A stretch of 64,000 nt of DNA from Prevotella sp. (GTDB lineage: Bacteria; Bacteroidota; Bacteroidia; Bacteroidales; Bacteroidaceae), in NCBI GenBank assembly GCA_022775105.1, contig JALFIX010000060.1, forward strand, positions 1 to 64,000, written 5' to 3'. The notes under the pieces were generated by a model. It saw only the letters and a list, made by a program, of their open reading frames with translations. It did not search any database and was not told the DNA's origin. Positions within the stretch are counted from its first letter, which is position 1, and the number at the start of each line of letters is the position of its first letter. The position numbers and the translations under genes were made by a program. Below are positions 53,134 to 62,416 of this stretch, in pieces.

Positions 53134-53664
53134 TTATAACATCAAATTCTCAGCAAAACTGTAGATGATAATGCCTGTGGTGACACTTACATTCATGGAA
53201 TGTTTGGTTCCGAATTGAGGTATCTCTATACAACCGTCACACCGGTCAATCACTTCCTGATGAACTCCCTTGACCTCATTGCCCATCACTACTGCATATC
53301 GCCGGTCAGGGACAGGGGTAAACTCATGAAGTTTGGTACTGCCCTCAGCCTGCTCCACGGCATACACCTCATAACCGTCACGACGAAGCTTCTCCACAGC
53401 CTCAAGAGCAGTGGGGAAGTATTTCCATTCCACACTGTCCTCGGCTCCAAGGGCTGTCTTGTGGATTTCGGTGGAAGGAGGTGTGGCGCACACTCCGCAC
53501 AGATACACAGCCTCGATGCGGAAAGCATCACCGGTACGGAAGACACTACCCACATTATACATCGACCTTACATCGTCGAGCACCACCACAAGAGGCAGTT
53601 TCTCTGCCTTCTTGAACTCGTCAACCGAGAGACGGTTCATCTCTATTGTCCTTAGCTTTCTCAT
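53134..53664 (-). CDS. SpoU/TrmH-family RNA 2'-O-methyltransferase
   Basis: The ~176-residue enzyme has the SPOUT motifs LVVVLDDVRSMYNVGSVFRTGDAF (motif 1), AVVMGNEVKGVHQEVIDRCD (motif 2) and IEIPQFGTKHSMNVSVTTGIIIY (motif 3). It methylates a ribose in tRNA or rRNA using S-adenosylmethionine; the target is unknown. The open frame extends to 53697, but a -7 element TAACTTTG at 53673-53680 lies in that extension, so ATG 53664 (MRKLRTIEMNR) is preferred, with almost no leader. Confidence 0.93.
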   Translation of the reverse strand: MRKLRTIEMNRLSVDEFKKAEKLPLVVVLDDVRSMYNVGSVFRTGDAFRIEAVYLCGVCATPPSTEIHKTALGAEDSVEWKYFPTALEAVEKLRRDGYEVYAVEQAEGSTKLHEFTPVPDRRYAVVMGNEVKGVHQEVIDRCDGCIEIPQFGTKHSMNVSVTTGIIIYSFAENLML

Positions 53665-53672
53665 ATCGCGTG

Positions 53673-53680
53673 CAAAGTTA
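53673..53680 (-). promoter_or_regulatory. -7 promoter element of the SpoU-type gene
   Basis: TAACTTTG on the minus strand; it decides the start at 53664. Confidence 0.5.
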
Positions 53681-53697
53681 ATGCAAATCCAAGACAA

Positions 53698-54118
53698 TAC
53701 AAAACAAAAACTGCTTTTTTTGCGTTTTTCACAAATATGTGGATAAGTATGTTGAAAAGTGTGTTAATAACACTGTGAAGAATATACAAGTTATCCACAT
53801 TATCCCGTCATAACATACGGCCAAAGGGATATCAACATAGTTATTTTAGGTTTTTAAGCAACTTTTCCACGATTTTTTGGTGGAAAAAGATATAAACTTA
53901 TTAATTTTGCACCGAAATTGGAAATTGTGGATAAATGTCATACTATCCTAATAATCACAAGGAAGATATTGACATGGGATGTGAATAACGCTGATACCAC
54001 GGGTTGATAACCAAATAACCAAGAAAATGGGCAGAAAGTTTTCAACGTATCAACAGCATATCATAGAGAACATTTCTATTTTTAAAATTAAAGAAAAAGA
54101 GAATATAAATATAATATT
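53698..54118. other. Candidate chromosome replication origin (oriC)
   Basis: The ~420-bp AT-rich gap has three perfect DnaA boxes: TGTGGATAA at 53738-53746, TTATCCACA at 53791-53799 and TGTGGATAA at 53926-53934. A one-mismatch copy TGTGAATAA lies at 53980-53988 and TGTTGATAA at 53089-53097. An inverted repeat TTTTCCAC/GTGGAAAA lies near 53863-53885. Genes point away on both sides. No dnaA gene is in the window, but in Bacteroidota dnaA need not be beside the origin. Confidence 0.55.
53902..53909 (+). promoter_or_regulatory. -7 promoter element, probably for nadA
   Basis: TAATTTTG lies about 210 bp before nadA, inside the candidate origin. Confidence 0.4.
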
Positions 54119-54121
54119 GTG

Positions 54122-55114
54122 ATGGTAAAACAAGAGTGGAAGGAAAAAGGGTTTATCGACGAGCCTGTTGCCGAAGGCACAGACCTGAAGGCGGAAATAC
54201 GTCGTATGTGTGAGGAGAAGGATGCCATTATCCTTGCCCACTACTACACACAGGGTGAGATACAAGATATAGCTGACTTCATCGGCGACTCATTGGCATT
54301 GGCGCGCAAGGCTGCCAATACGGATGCAAAGATCATCGTGATGTGTGGTGTGCATTTCATGGCGGAGACTTGCAAGATATTGAGTCCAGAGAAACTCGTG
54401 CTTGCTCCTGACCTCAATGCAGGTTGCTCGCTTGCCGATTCGTGCAAGGCCGACGACTTGAGGAAATACAAGGAGGAGCATCCTGGATATAAGGTTGTGA
54501 GCTATGTCAACACCACTGCTGCCGTGAAGGCATTGACTGACGTGGTTGTGACGAGCGGCAATGCCAAGAAGATTGTGGATACGTTCCCCAAGGACGAGAA
54601 GATTATCTTCGGTCCTGACTTTAACCTTGGCTCATATATTAATGAGGTGACAGGCAGGAATATGTTGTTGTGGAATGGCGGTTGCCATGTGCATGAGCGT
54701 TTCTCTGTTGCAGAGATTGTCAAGCTGAAGGAAGAGCATCCCGCTGCATTGGTACTGGCGCATCCTGAGTGCAAGGGTCCGGTTTTGGCTGTAGCCGACG
54801 TAGTAGGTTCCACTGCTGTTCTCTTGGATTATGCCGTTGCCCATCCCGAGAATGAGTATATAGTAGCCACTGAGGCTGGTATTCTTCACGAGATGCAGCG
54901 CAAATGTCCTGATACGGTATTCCATCCCGTACCTCCTGAGATAAGTGAGGGTGGCGTAGGATGCAGTTGCAACGAGTGCGACTATATGAAGATGAATACG
55001 CTGAGGAAGATATACAATACCCTGAAATACGAATGGCCAAGCGTGGAAGTGGATGCCGACATAGCCAAGGATGCCGTCAAGCCCATCGAGAGAATGCTTG
55101 AACTTTCGAAGTAA
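54122..55114 (+). CDS. nadA: Quinolinate synthase
   Basis: The ~330-residue cytoplasmic 4Fe-4S enzyme condenses iminoaspartate with dihydroxyacetone phosphate to quinolinate in de novo NAD synthesis. Family motifs are AIILAHYYTQGEIQDIADFIGDSL, VMCGVHFMAETCKILSPEK, the cluster cysteines in DLNAGCSLADSC, HPECKG and CNECDYM, and WNGGCHVHERF. No nadB or nadC lies next to it. The frame extends one codon to 54119, but ATG 54122 is the first methionine codon. Confidence 0.95.
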   Translation: MVKQEWKEKGFIDEPVAEGTDLKAEIRRMCEEKDAIILAHYYTQGEIQDIADFIGDSLALARKAANTDAKIIVMCGVHFMAETCKILSPEKLVLAPDLNAGCSLADSCKADDLRKYKEEHPGYKVVSYVNTTAAVKALTDVVVTSGNAKKIVDTFPKDEKIIFGPDFNLGSYINEVTGRNMLLWNGGCHVHERFSVAEIVKLKEEHPAALVLAHPECKGPVLAVADVVGSTAVLLDYAVAHPENEYIVATEAGILHEMQRKCPDTVFHPVPPEISEGGVGCSCNECDYMKMNTLRKIYNTLKYEWPSVEVDADIAKDAVKPIERMLELSK

Positions 55115-55126
55115 TCAGAAATTTGA

Positions 55127-55176
55127 AATTAGAAATGACAAGTTAGATAAACACTTCTAAATTGTCATTTCTAATT
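55127..55176. terminator. Bidirectional hairpin between nadA and the rubredoxin gene
   Basis: AATTAGAAATGACAA (55127-55141) pairs perfectly with TTGTCATTTCTAATT (55162-55176). It lies between converging genes and belongs to the ATTAGAAA-type intergenic repeats. Confidence 0.65.
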
Positions 55177-55188
55177 TCTAATTATCAA

Positions 55189-55845
55189 TTATGTCCGTGA
55201 GAACTTGTCTTTCGGTTGTTTGCACAGCGGGCATTTGAAGTCGTCAGGCAATTCGCCATCCACTTCTACCTCATATCCGCATATCTGGCATTTATACTTG
55301 TTCTTGCCTGTTGCAGCAGGTTTTTCCTCAGTCTTGGGCTTTTCTTCCTCTGCCACGTAAGTAGGAGCATTCTTTGGAGCCTTGCCCTTGACAACACGGT
55401 GATAATAATCGTATGTCATAGGGGTTTCGTTGCCCTTGACAGTGTCCACGAGTCGTGCCAGCACAACGATATGAGTCTCGTTATCCACAAAGTTGATGGC
55501 ATCGAGAATTAGTCGGCCTGCGAACTTGCCGTTTACGCAAGGAGCCTCTCCGAAGATACGGTAGCCATAGTTGGCATACTTGTCGGCATCACGGCTTGAC
55601 TGGAATCCGAATGTTCCGATGATACTCGGGTCGGTGTCCTCAGCGATGACAGAGAGTGAGAACCTGCGGCTTTCCTTGATAGCCTTCAGCGTGTAGTTGT
55701 TCTTGTTCATCGAGATGGCAAGAATCGGGTTCTGGCTTGTAACCTGGAAACAGGTGTTGATGATACATCCCACAGGTCTTAGTCCGTCGTAAGCACCTAC
55801 TACATACAGTCCGTAGGTAAGCTTGAATAGTACTGTAATATCCAT
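55189..55845 (-). CDS. Flavin reductase-rubredoxin fusion (Hrb-like)
   Basis: The ~218-residue cytoplasmic protein has an N-terminal flavin-reductase-like FMN domain (MDITVLFKLTYGLYVVGAYDG, NTCFQVTSQNPILAISMNKNNYT) and, after an acidic Pro/Lys linker, a C-terminal rubredoxin with CQICGY ... CPLCKQP iron ligands. High-molecular-weight rubredoxins of this build pass electrons to oxygen- or NO-reducing flavoproteins in anaerobes. ATG 55845 is preferred over 55884 because the -7 element at 55892-55899 leaves no leader for the longer form. Confidence 0.92.
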   Translation of the reverse strand: MDITVLFKLTYGLYVVGAYDGLRPVGCIINTCFQVTSQNPILAISMNKNNYTLKAIKESRRFSLSVIAEDTDPSIIGTFGFQSSRDADKYANYGYRIFGEAPCVNGKFAGRLILDAINFVDNETHIVVLARLVDTVKGNETPMTYDYYHRVVKGKAPKNAPTYVAEEEKPKTEEKPAATGKNKYKCQICGYEVEVDGELPDDFKCPLCKQPKDKFSRT

Positions 55846-55891
55846 ATTCACATTATTACTATATAGGTTATATATTATTATCAATTGGCTG

Positions 55892-55922
55892 CAAAAGTAC
55901 TAAAAATTATTTTATACTGCAA
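55892..55922 (-). promoter_or_regulatory. Promoter of the flavin reductase-rubredoxin gene
   Basis: TTG (55920-55922) and TACTTTTG (55892-55899) are 20 bp apart on the minus strand. Confidence 0.65.
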
Positions 55923-55938
55923 GTTTTTAGTTATTTTA

Positions 55939-55970
55939 TTTGTTCTATTGACGGAAAATAATTATCTTTG
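55939..55970 (+). promoter_or_regulatory. Promoter of the CotH-like gene
   Basis: TTTG (55939-55942) and TATCTTTG (55963-55970) are 20 bp apart. Confidence 0.65.
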
Positions 55971-55993
55971 CATCCGAATTCAGATAATCAAGC

Positions 55994-57442
55994 ATGAAAA
56001 AGAAGATACATTTAATAATTATAGTTACTTTTTTCCTTGTGACATCGGCACTTGCCATGTCGCAATGGGAGACTGCCATATCTGAATACAATGAATATTC
56101 ACTGCCTTTGGTGAATGTGGAAGTGGATGTTTCAGGACTAAGCAAGGAGAGTTATATTCCAGGACATATCACTATCGTGGATGCAGAAATGAGAACAGAG
56201 GGAAGGCTTATTGCTTCATTCGACTGTAAACTGAGATACCGCGGTGCTTCCTCATTGAAATACGAGAAAAAGTCATTTGCCATTAAGTTGCTTGACAGCG
56301 ATGGAGAAAGCCTTGATGCAAACGTGTTTGGTATAAGGAAGGAGAATGACTGGATTCTGGATGCAATGGCCATCGACCGAATAAGAATGCGCAACAGGGT
56401 GTGCTTTGATATATGGAATGAGATAAGCAAGACACCATACAAAACTGATTTTGACAATAGAAACGGCACCTTGGGACAGTTTGTAGAGGTATATCTGAAT
56501 GGAGATTATCACGGATTATATTGCATGACGGACAAGATTGACCGCAAGCTTCTCGGTTTGAAGAAAGCCAAGGAACAGAGTGACGGCAGCGTATATGTAA
56601 GAGGTGTTTTGTATAAAGGTGAAGCCTGGACAGATGCAACCCGCATGGCTGGTTATGACACGTCAGAATCATTTGATGAAGAATCATGGAATGGTTGGGA
56701 ACTGCAATATCCTGATGACTATCCATGTTATGACGCATGGAAACCTCTGATGAATCTTATTGATTTCTGTAATACCCGTAATGCCTTCTTCAAACTCCAT
56801 TACCGTCAGCATTTTTATTATGACAATCTCGTTGATTATGCCATCTTTATTATGGCTCATAATATAATTGACAACAATGTTAAGAATACTCACTTCAGTA
56901 GTCCCGATATTAATGTCAACGAGACATACCTTATCACTCCCTGGGATCTTGATTGTTCTTTAGGAGGGCTGTATGAGGGAAGCCATTATGAAGTATATAC
57001 AAAGATTTCAGAGTTGACAAGCAATTATCTATATTATCAGCTTTATGTTTATAATGTTGATAATTTCCGTACGAATATGAAGGAACGATGGCAAGAATTG
57101 TCATCAGGGATAATGTCTGCAGAAAATTTCAATGTCCGTCTTGATGCGTATGCCAAGAGGTTTAAGGAGTCTGGAGCCTGGCAGCGTGAGTATGACAAGT
57201 GGAACAATAATCCCGTACCGCTCGATCTTGATGCAGAGTTGGAATATGTAAAGAACTGGTATGTTAAAAACATTTCTACTCTTAACAAGATATTGGGTGT
57301 AATAGCAGATGACATTCCTTCTGTATTCCTTAATACGGATACAGATAATATAAAAATGTATAATATTGATGGAACAAGAATAATGTCGAATCCAAATATA
57401 GGACGACTATATATTATGGATGGCAAAAAAGTAATTAAATAG
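55994..57442 (+). CDS. Secreted CotH-family (protein-kinase-like) protein
   Basis: The 482-residue protein has a signal peptide (VTSALAMS). The CotH core spans about 75-345: KLRYRGASSLKYEKKSFAIKL (nucleotide-binding Arg/Lys), DWILDAMAIDRIRMRNRVCFDIW, GQFVEVYLNGDYHGLYCMTDKID and LITPWDLDCSLGG (metal-binding DLD). CotH of Bacillus spores is an atypical protein kinase. The C-terminal tail (MYNIDGTRIMSNPNIGRLYI) is of the Prevotella sorting type. It is 4 bp before the acyltransferase-sulfatase gene, so the two are one operon. Confidence 0.88.
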   Translation: MKKKIHLIIIVTFFLVTSALAMSQWETAISEYNEYSLPLVNVEVDVSGLSKESYIPGHITIVDAEMRTEGRLIASFDCKLRYRGASSLKYEKKSFAIKLLDSDGESLDANVFGIRKENDWILDAMAIDRIRMRNRVCFDIWNEISKTPYKTDFDNRNGTLGQFVEVYLNGDYHGLYCMTDKIDRKLLGLKKAKEQSDGSVYVRGVLYKGEAWTDATRMAGYDTSESFDEESWNGWELQYPDDYPCYDAWKPLMNLIDFCNTRNAFFKLHYRQHFYYDNLVDYAIFIMAHNIIDNNVKNTHFSSPDINVNETYLITPWDLDCSLGGLYEGSHYEVYTKISELTSNYLYYQLYVYNVDNFRTNMKERWQELSSGIMSAENFNVRLDAYAKRFKESGAWQREYDKWNNNPVPLDLDAELEYVKNWYVKNISTLNKILGVIADDIPSVFLNTDTDNIKMYNIDGTRIMSNPNIGRLYIMDGKKVIK

Positions 57443-57446
57443 TTTT

Positions 57447-60023
57447 ATGATACGTACATTGCAGTCATTGAGATTCTTTTTCATCATGCTTGTGGTGTTG
57501 TCACACTATATAGGTCCAAGTTTTGACTTTGGAGGAGAATGTGGTGTGTCGTTTTTCTTCATGTTAAGTGGTTTTGTACTGTCATTGGCATACAGTGGGA
57601 AAATAGCCGATGGAACATTCATTACAAAGCCTTTTCTTTTGAGGCAGTGGATAAAGATATATCCATTGCATATTCTGACATTCATCATAATGTTTGCGCT
57701 CGACATAAGGATTGGAAATTATTGTGCTCCCACGGCCGCGATAGCAAACCTACTGTTGCTGCAAAGCTGGGTACCTGCCGACAGTTTTTACTTTGTTGCC
57801 AACAGTCCGTCTTGGTTCCTATGTGACATACTGTTTTTCTATGCGGTGTTTTCTTCATTAAACAAGCGTATTTTACGTATTGACAACAGAAAACTATTCT
57901 CAATATGCCTTGTAGTGCTATTGTTGTATCTATGCCTGATGGTTGTCTTACCCTCATATTTGGTTAATCCAATATTGTATGCCAATCCATTAACGAGGTT
58001 ATTGGATTTTGTCATTGGTATAATCCTATACAAACTTTACATATCAGACAAAGGCACAGCATTGAAGGACAAGCTTAACACCAGGTCAGCACTTTCAGTT
58101 TCAATAATGGAATTGTCACTAATATTGCTGGTAGTAATCACTGCCATTGTATATCCTCACCTTCCACAGAGAGTGAGAACAGTGTCAATATTCTGGTTAT
58201 CCATCCCATTGTTTATATTGTTCTTTGCCTTGACAGACAGACATGGCGGCATTATATCAAAGACTCTTAAATGTAAGCCCATGTTGTGGTTGGGAAACAT
58301 ATCATTCTGCATATATATCATCCATGCTCCTGTGCTAAGGATATTCAACAGTATATCCGTTCAGACTGGCATATCAGACCAGATATTGGTTCATTTTATA
58401 TTATTTACAACTATACTTATATTATTTTCGCATATTACCAACAAATTAAATATAGCGTTTATATCGAGAGTAGGAAAGATAATGGTGTTTACAAAATCAA
58501 TAAAGAAGATATATTCAAGTGCAAGCCTAAAGCTGTTGGCGTTTTGTTTGTTTATAACTCTACTGTATGGTATAACATTTTTAATAGCTGAGTTTTACGA
58601 CAGTCCGTTTTCAAGTTTCCATGACTTTTTCTTCTTGGCACTCCAATGGTTGGCAATAGAGACAGCGATATTCGGACTGATATATTTTATTAGCATAAAC
58701 AAATATGTTTTCTGTATATCATTTCCCATAATAACGGTATTAAGTACTATAATAGCCTATTATCGCTGTACCCTTCACCTGACATTGATGCCTGAGGTAA
58801 TAGAACTTTTGTTGGAGAATGACCTGCGTACAAGTATGGATGTTGTGAGTTGGCAGTTGGTGTTATGGGTTTTGTCGGCTTTGGCAGTGTCTGTTTATAT
58901 ATCAATGTGGCGTTTCCGTATGGAACATATTCCATGCTCTTGGCTTCATCTTGTATTTTCCTTGATAATTGTCGTGGTGCCGCTGAATATGGGAACAACC
59001 AACAATGCCATTGTAAAACGAATCCCCTACTCCATATTCTTCACAGTGGCAGAATACCTTGACAACCGAATCAGTGTGGAAACAGTCCGTCAGGATTTCA
59101 AGGGCAGTGCAATATGTAATACTGACTCCATGACTGTGGTATTTATCATAGGAGAGTCACTTCGTGCTTCAAGTATGCAGATTAATGGATATGAGAGGTC
59201 AACCACTCCTTTGCTGTGCAAGGAAGACAATGTCGTATCTATGTCTGATATATACAGTGACTACAACCTCACTCATCTCAGCATACCCCATTTCATGACC
59301 CGCTCCGATGAAAAGCATCCAGACAGGGCATATACCGAACGTTCGTTCATATCACTGATGAAGCGTGCCGGATATTCGTCAGTATGGCTTGCAAATCAGG
59401 AAAGCATAAAGAGTTTTGTATATTTTATCAAGGAATGCGACAGAGTGAAATACGTCAGCACTGGAAAAGTTTCATATATTTATGACAAGTGGCTTGACAC
59501 GGACCTGTTGCCATACTATGATGAAGAGTTGAAGCGACCCGATGCACGCAAACTCATAATACTTCATACTGTGGGTTCACATTGGTATTACAATACGCAT
59601 TTTACTGATGAATATGAGAAATTCAAACCAATAACCGACAGTAAGATATTGTCCTCAAACTCTTTCGGACAAATACGCAATTCTTATGATAACTCAATAT
59701 TGTATTCCGATTTCTTTTGGCATCAGGTTATAGACAGGTTGAGAAACAAAAATGCCGTGCTGATATATCTTTCTGACCACGGCGAGTGCATGGGTGAGGA
59801 CGGTCATTTTATTCATGGCAGTGTGGATAATGAGCCACAGCATTTGCCAGGATGTTTTGTATGGTATTCTGACGAGTTTGCCCGCAGGTATCCTCAGAAA
59901 GTCAGGTCTCTACGCTCAAATAAGGACAAGAGATACAAGTCTTACTTTCTTTTCCATAGCATTCTTGATGCCGCTGATATAAAGAGCGGTTATATAGATG
60001 ACAGTATTAACATATTTAGATAG
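57447..60023 (+). CDS. Acyltransferase-3 / phosphoethanolamine-transferase-like fusion
   Basis: The 858-residue membrane protein joins two modules. Residues 1-330 are an acyltransferase-3 (OafA-like) domain: TLQSLRFFFIMLVVLSHY with the conserved RFFxxxxVVxxH, and about ten helices. Residues 350-510 add a second membrane block. Residues 555-850 are a sulfatase-fold domain of the EptA type: VVFIIGESLRASSMQINGYE, YNLTHLSIPHFM (Thr nucleophile), LHTVGSHWYYN and YLSDHGECMGEDGHFIHG. One protein may both acylate and phosphoethanolamine-modify a surface glycan. EptA-like proteins normally stand alone. Confidence 0.85.
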   Translation: MIRTLQSLRFFFIMLVVLSHYIGPSFDFGGECGVSFFFMLSGFVLSLAYSGKIADGTFITKPFLLRQWIKIYPLHILTFIIMFALDIRIGNYCAPTAAIANLLLLQSWVPADSFYFVANSPSWFLCDILFFYAVFSSLNKRILRIDNRKLFSICLVVLLLYLCLMVVLPSYLVNPILYANPLTRLLDFVIGIILYKLYISDKGTALKDKLNTRSALSVSIMELSLILLVVITAIVYPHLPQRVRTVSIFWLSIPLFILFFALTDRHGGIISKTLKCKPMLWLGNISFCIYIIHAPVLRIFNSISVQTGISDQILVHFILFTTILILFSHITNKLNIAFISRVGKIMVFTKSIKKIYSSASLKLLAFCLFITLLYGITFLIAEFYDSPFSSFHDFFFLALQWLAIETAIFGLIYFISINKYVFCISFPIITVLSTIIAYYRCTLHLTLMPEVIELLLENDLRTSMDVVSWQLVLWVLSALAVSVYISMWRFRMEHIPCSWLHLVFSLIIVVVPLNMGTTNNAIVKRIPYSIFFTVAEYLDNRISVETVRQDFKGSAICNTDSMTVVFIIGESLRASSMQINGYERSTTPLLCKEDNVVSMSDIYSDYNLTHLSIPHFMTRSDEKHPDRAYTERSFISLMKRAGYSSVWLANQESIKSFVYFIKECDRVKYVSTGKVSYIYDKWLDTDLLPYYDEELKRPDARKLIILHTVGSHWYYNTHFTDEYEKFKPITDSKILSSNSFGQIRNSYDNSILYSDFFWHQVIDRLRNKNAVLIYLSDHGECMGEDGHFIHGSVDNEPQHLPGCFVWYSDEFARRYPQKVRSLRSNKDKRYKSYFLFHSILDAADIKSGYIDDSINIFR

Positions 60024-60039
60024 CCAAGGGAATTACTGT

Positions 60040-61149
60040 ATGAAGATATTACTTTTAGGCGAGGCGAGTTTTGTACACAGTACATTACGCAAGGGTTTTG
60101 AAACTTTAGGACACGATGTGACTCTTGTGTCTGCAGGATGTATATGGGACTGTCCGCGCGACATAGACTTAAGCCGTAATATGCGTTTTGGGATGCTGAG
60201 CGGATTGAAGGTTATATGGAAGATACTGTCTAATCTGAATGTATTCGTAGGCAACGATATTGTCCAGATGAACGACTTCCATACCTTGCCGTTGAAGTTG
60301 GGTTGGAACAAGCTTTTCTTCAAGTTCATCAAGCGGTTTAACAAGAAGGTTGTCAGGGGCTGTTGGGGAGATGACATTGTAGTATTTGACGCCCAGGCTA
60401 AAGGTGTACTTGCCTATTCTGACACACACATTGGTACTCAGCCCATCAATGTGGTTGAGAACAAATGGAGGATAGAAGAGCAGCATTTGCCTGAATTTGT
60501 CAGTTGTTGCAGATATGTGAACAAGCATGCCGACGCTTTTTCCGCATGTTTGTATGAGTATTATGCTTATTATAATACGGATGAATATCGCACAAAGTTG
60601 CATTACATGCCGTTGCCGATAGAGATACCGGAAGCTAAAGACATAAGGGTTAAGGGCGGGCAATGGCCTATAAAAGTACTTGTAGGCATACAAAAGCGCA
60701 GGGATTTTATCAAAGGGGCAAGCATAATAGCTTCTCTTGTGGAAAAGATAGCGGCAGAGTATCCCGACAAGGTAGAAGTAAGGAAAGTATATGATGTACC
60801 TTACAATGAGTACTGCAAGATGCTCGAAGAGGCTGACGTCCTTGTTGACCAGCTATATTCCTACACCCCGGCAATGAATTCCCTTGCAGCCATGGCACGT
60901 GGAACTGTTGTAATCGGTGGCGGTGAGGAGGAGTATTATGAATTTATTGGTGAAAAGGAGTTACGCCCTATAATCAACGTGCGCCCTCATCAGGATGGAT
61001 ACAACCTGAATGTCTTGCGTGATGCCCTGCTTACTCCAGGCAGGATAAGCCAAATGTCGCGCGAGAGTGCCGCTTTTGTGCGAAAGCATCACGACTATAT
61101 GAAAGTCAGCAGGCAGTATATGGAAATGTTTGAGATACTGAATAAATAG
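60040..61149 (+). CDS. Glycosyltransferase (GT-B type)
   Basis: The ~369-residue protein starts MKILLLGEASFVHSTLRKGFE with a Rossmann strand of GT-B fold enzymes. The C-terminal half has KVLVGIQKRRDFIKGASIIASLV, ADVLVDQLYSYTPAMNSLAAMARGTVVIGGGEEEY, which parallels the donor-binding Glu-rich region of GT4-like enzymes. The open frame extends to 59998, overlapping the previous gene, but ATG 60040 opens the typical N-terminal motif. The sugar is unknown. It converges with the membrane-protein gene at 61157. Confidence 0.85.
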   Translation: MKILLLGEASFVHSTLRKGFETLGHDVTLVSAGCIWDCPRDIDLSRNMRFGMLSGLKVIWKILSNLNVFVGNDIVQMNDFHTLPLKLGWNKLFFKFIKRFNKKVVRGCWGDDIVVFDAQAKGVLAYSDTHIGTQPINVVENKWRIEEQHLPEFVSCCRYVNKHADAFSACLYEYYAYYNTDEYRTKLHYMPLPIEIPEAKDIRVKGGQWPIKVLVGIQKRRDFIKGASIIASLVEKIAAEYPDKVEVRKVYDVPYNEYCKMLEEADVLVDQLYSYTPAMNSLAAMARGTVVIGGGEEEYYEFIGEKELRPIINVRPHQDGYNLNVLRDALLTPGRISQMSRESAAFVRKHHDYMKVSRQYMEMFEILNK

Positions 61150-61156
61150 AGTTCAT

Positions 61157-62416
61157 TCAAAATATGTATTTGCCTATTTTCTCTAATGAATGAATAATGA
61201 CATTGTCATAGAGGAGTGACGGTACAAACGTGTGAAAAGGAAATACAAGTACAGTGACTAAATACACCCATATATTGCTGAATATCGTGTGGGAACTGAA
61301 CATATTCATTATTCTGTCTGAAGTCTTGCTTATAATATTAGTCACATCCAGTTTGATTCCATATACTTTTGAAAAGTGGAACAAGAAGAAAGCTGTGTAT
61401 AGACTTATGGGAATAGTTCTGCCATAGTCACATGAAAGCAGTGTGAACATCGGCAGTTGCACTATCAGTTGGAAAAGAATAACCTTGCTTAAATCATACT
61501 TGTCGTCATTGGCAGTAAGAATTTTATTATTCTTATCAATTGTAGGTATGTGTGTACACAGAAAAAATGCAAGAATAAACACTATAATGAGCGTTATGGT
61601 TGCCAATAATGGATTGTCGGCGAAAGTAATGTCATAATGCATGGCGAACACTTCCTTGTTTGTCATACCAAGGAACTGAATGGCAAGACCTATATTCTCA
61701 TTTTCAATATCCACATATTGTGAGATGTATGGCACCCATGACTGCCATATCTCATCCACTTGTTCCACAGTGCCTCTGAATATGCAGGATAATATCATGC
61801 ATAACAATGGTATTGAGAATAATGACAACACACTTAATATATTCCTTTTCTTGCTCCAATATTGCATTATCAATACAGGTACCAATACAAAGAACACAGG
61901 TTCGTAAATGATAATGCCTATCGACATTATGGTTAAGGAAATAAGCAAGGTTTTGCCCCCATTGTTTCTTAGGTATTTGAAAAAGTAATTATACGAGAAA
62001 TAACATAGGCATAGCATCATGAAATCCCGTCTATATACAGCTATTGACGTGGTGCTGCATACTATAGGAAACATAGCCCCGAGAAGACTCCATTTATATT
62101 TTATAAATATCTTGGACAGAAGATAGAAGAACAAAATATAGAATATGAGTTCTATTATGAGAATGGCATATCTTACGTCGAAGTTATGTACAGAATTGGC
62201 ATAGAGAAGCAACTGCCCCATCAGTCCGCGCCTGACAAACCCTCCCTCATAGTTGATCATCCAGTCACTTATCTGGTAGGATTCATAATCCGGGACGTAA
62301 ACGAATGAATACAAGGCTATGAAACAGACAATGGCAATAAAGGCTATTGTCAATACCTTATGGATATAATACGCCATAAAGTTTCTATCGGTCATTTTTC
62401 TTATTGTCATATTCAT
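61157..62416 (-). CDS. Polytopic membrane protein, polysaccharide polymerase candidate
   Basis: The 419-residue protein has about ten hydrophobic helices and a large extracytoplasmic loop (GTVEQVDEIWQSWVPYISQYVD). An early DWMINYEGGFVRRGLMGQLLLY motif recalls EpsG/Wzy-like proteins and other DUF-type glycan membrane proteins. It overlaps the upstream GT4 gene by 32 bp. The place in a glycosyltransferase cluster suggests a polymerase or a lipid-linked-sugar enzyme, but I cannot assign it from motifs alone. Confidence 0.65.
   Translation of the reverse strand: MNMTIRKMTDRNFMAYYIHKVLTIAFIAIVCFIALYSFVYVPDYESYQISDWMINYEGGFVRRGLMGQLLLYANSVHNFDVRYAILIIELIFYILFFYLLSKIFIKYKWSLLGAMFPIVCSTTSIAVYRRDFMMLCLCYFSYNYFFKYLRNNGGKTLLISLTIMSIGIIIYEPVFFVLVPVLIMQYWSKKRNILSVLSLFSIPLLCMILSCIFRGTVEQVDEIWQSWVPYISQYVDIENENIGLAIQFLGMTNKEVFAMHYDITFADNPLLATITLIIVFILAFFLCTHIPTIDKNNKILTANDDKYDLSKVILFQLIVQLPMFTLLSCDYGRTIPISLYTAFFLFHFSKVYGIKLDVTNIISKTSDRIMNMFSSHTIFSNIWVYLVTVLVFPFHTFVPSLLYDNVIIHSLEKIGKYIF

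Noticed and set aside
53665..53697. Longer N-terminus for the SpoU-type methyltransferase
   Set aside because: A TAACTTTG promoter element lies inside it, so ATG 53664 is preferred.
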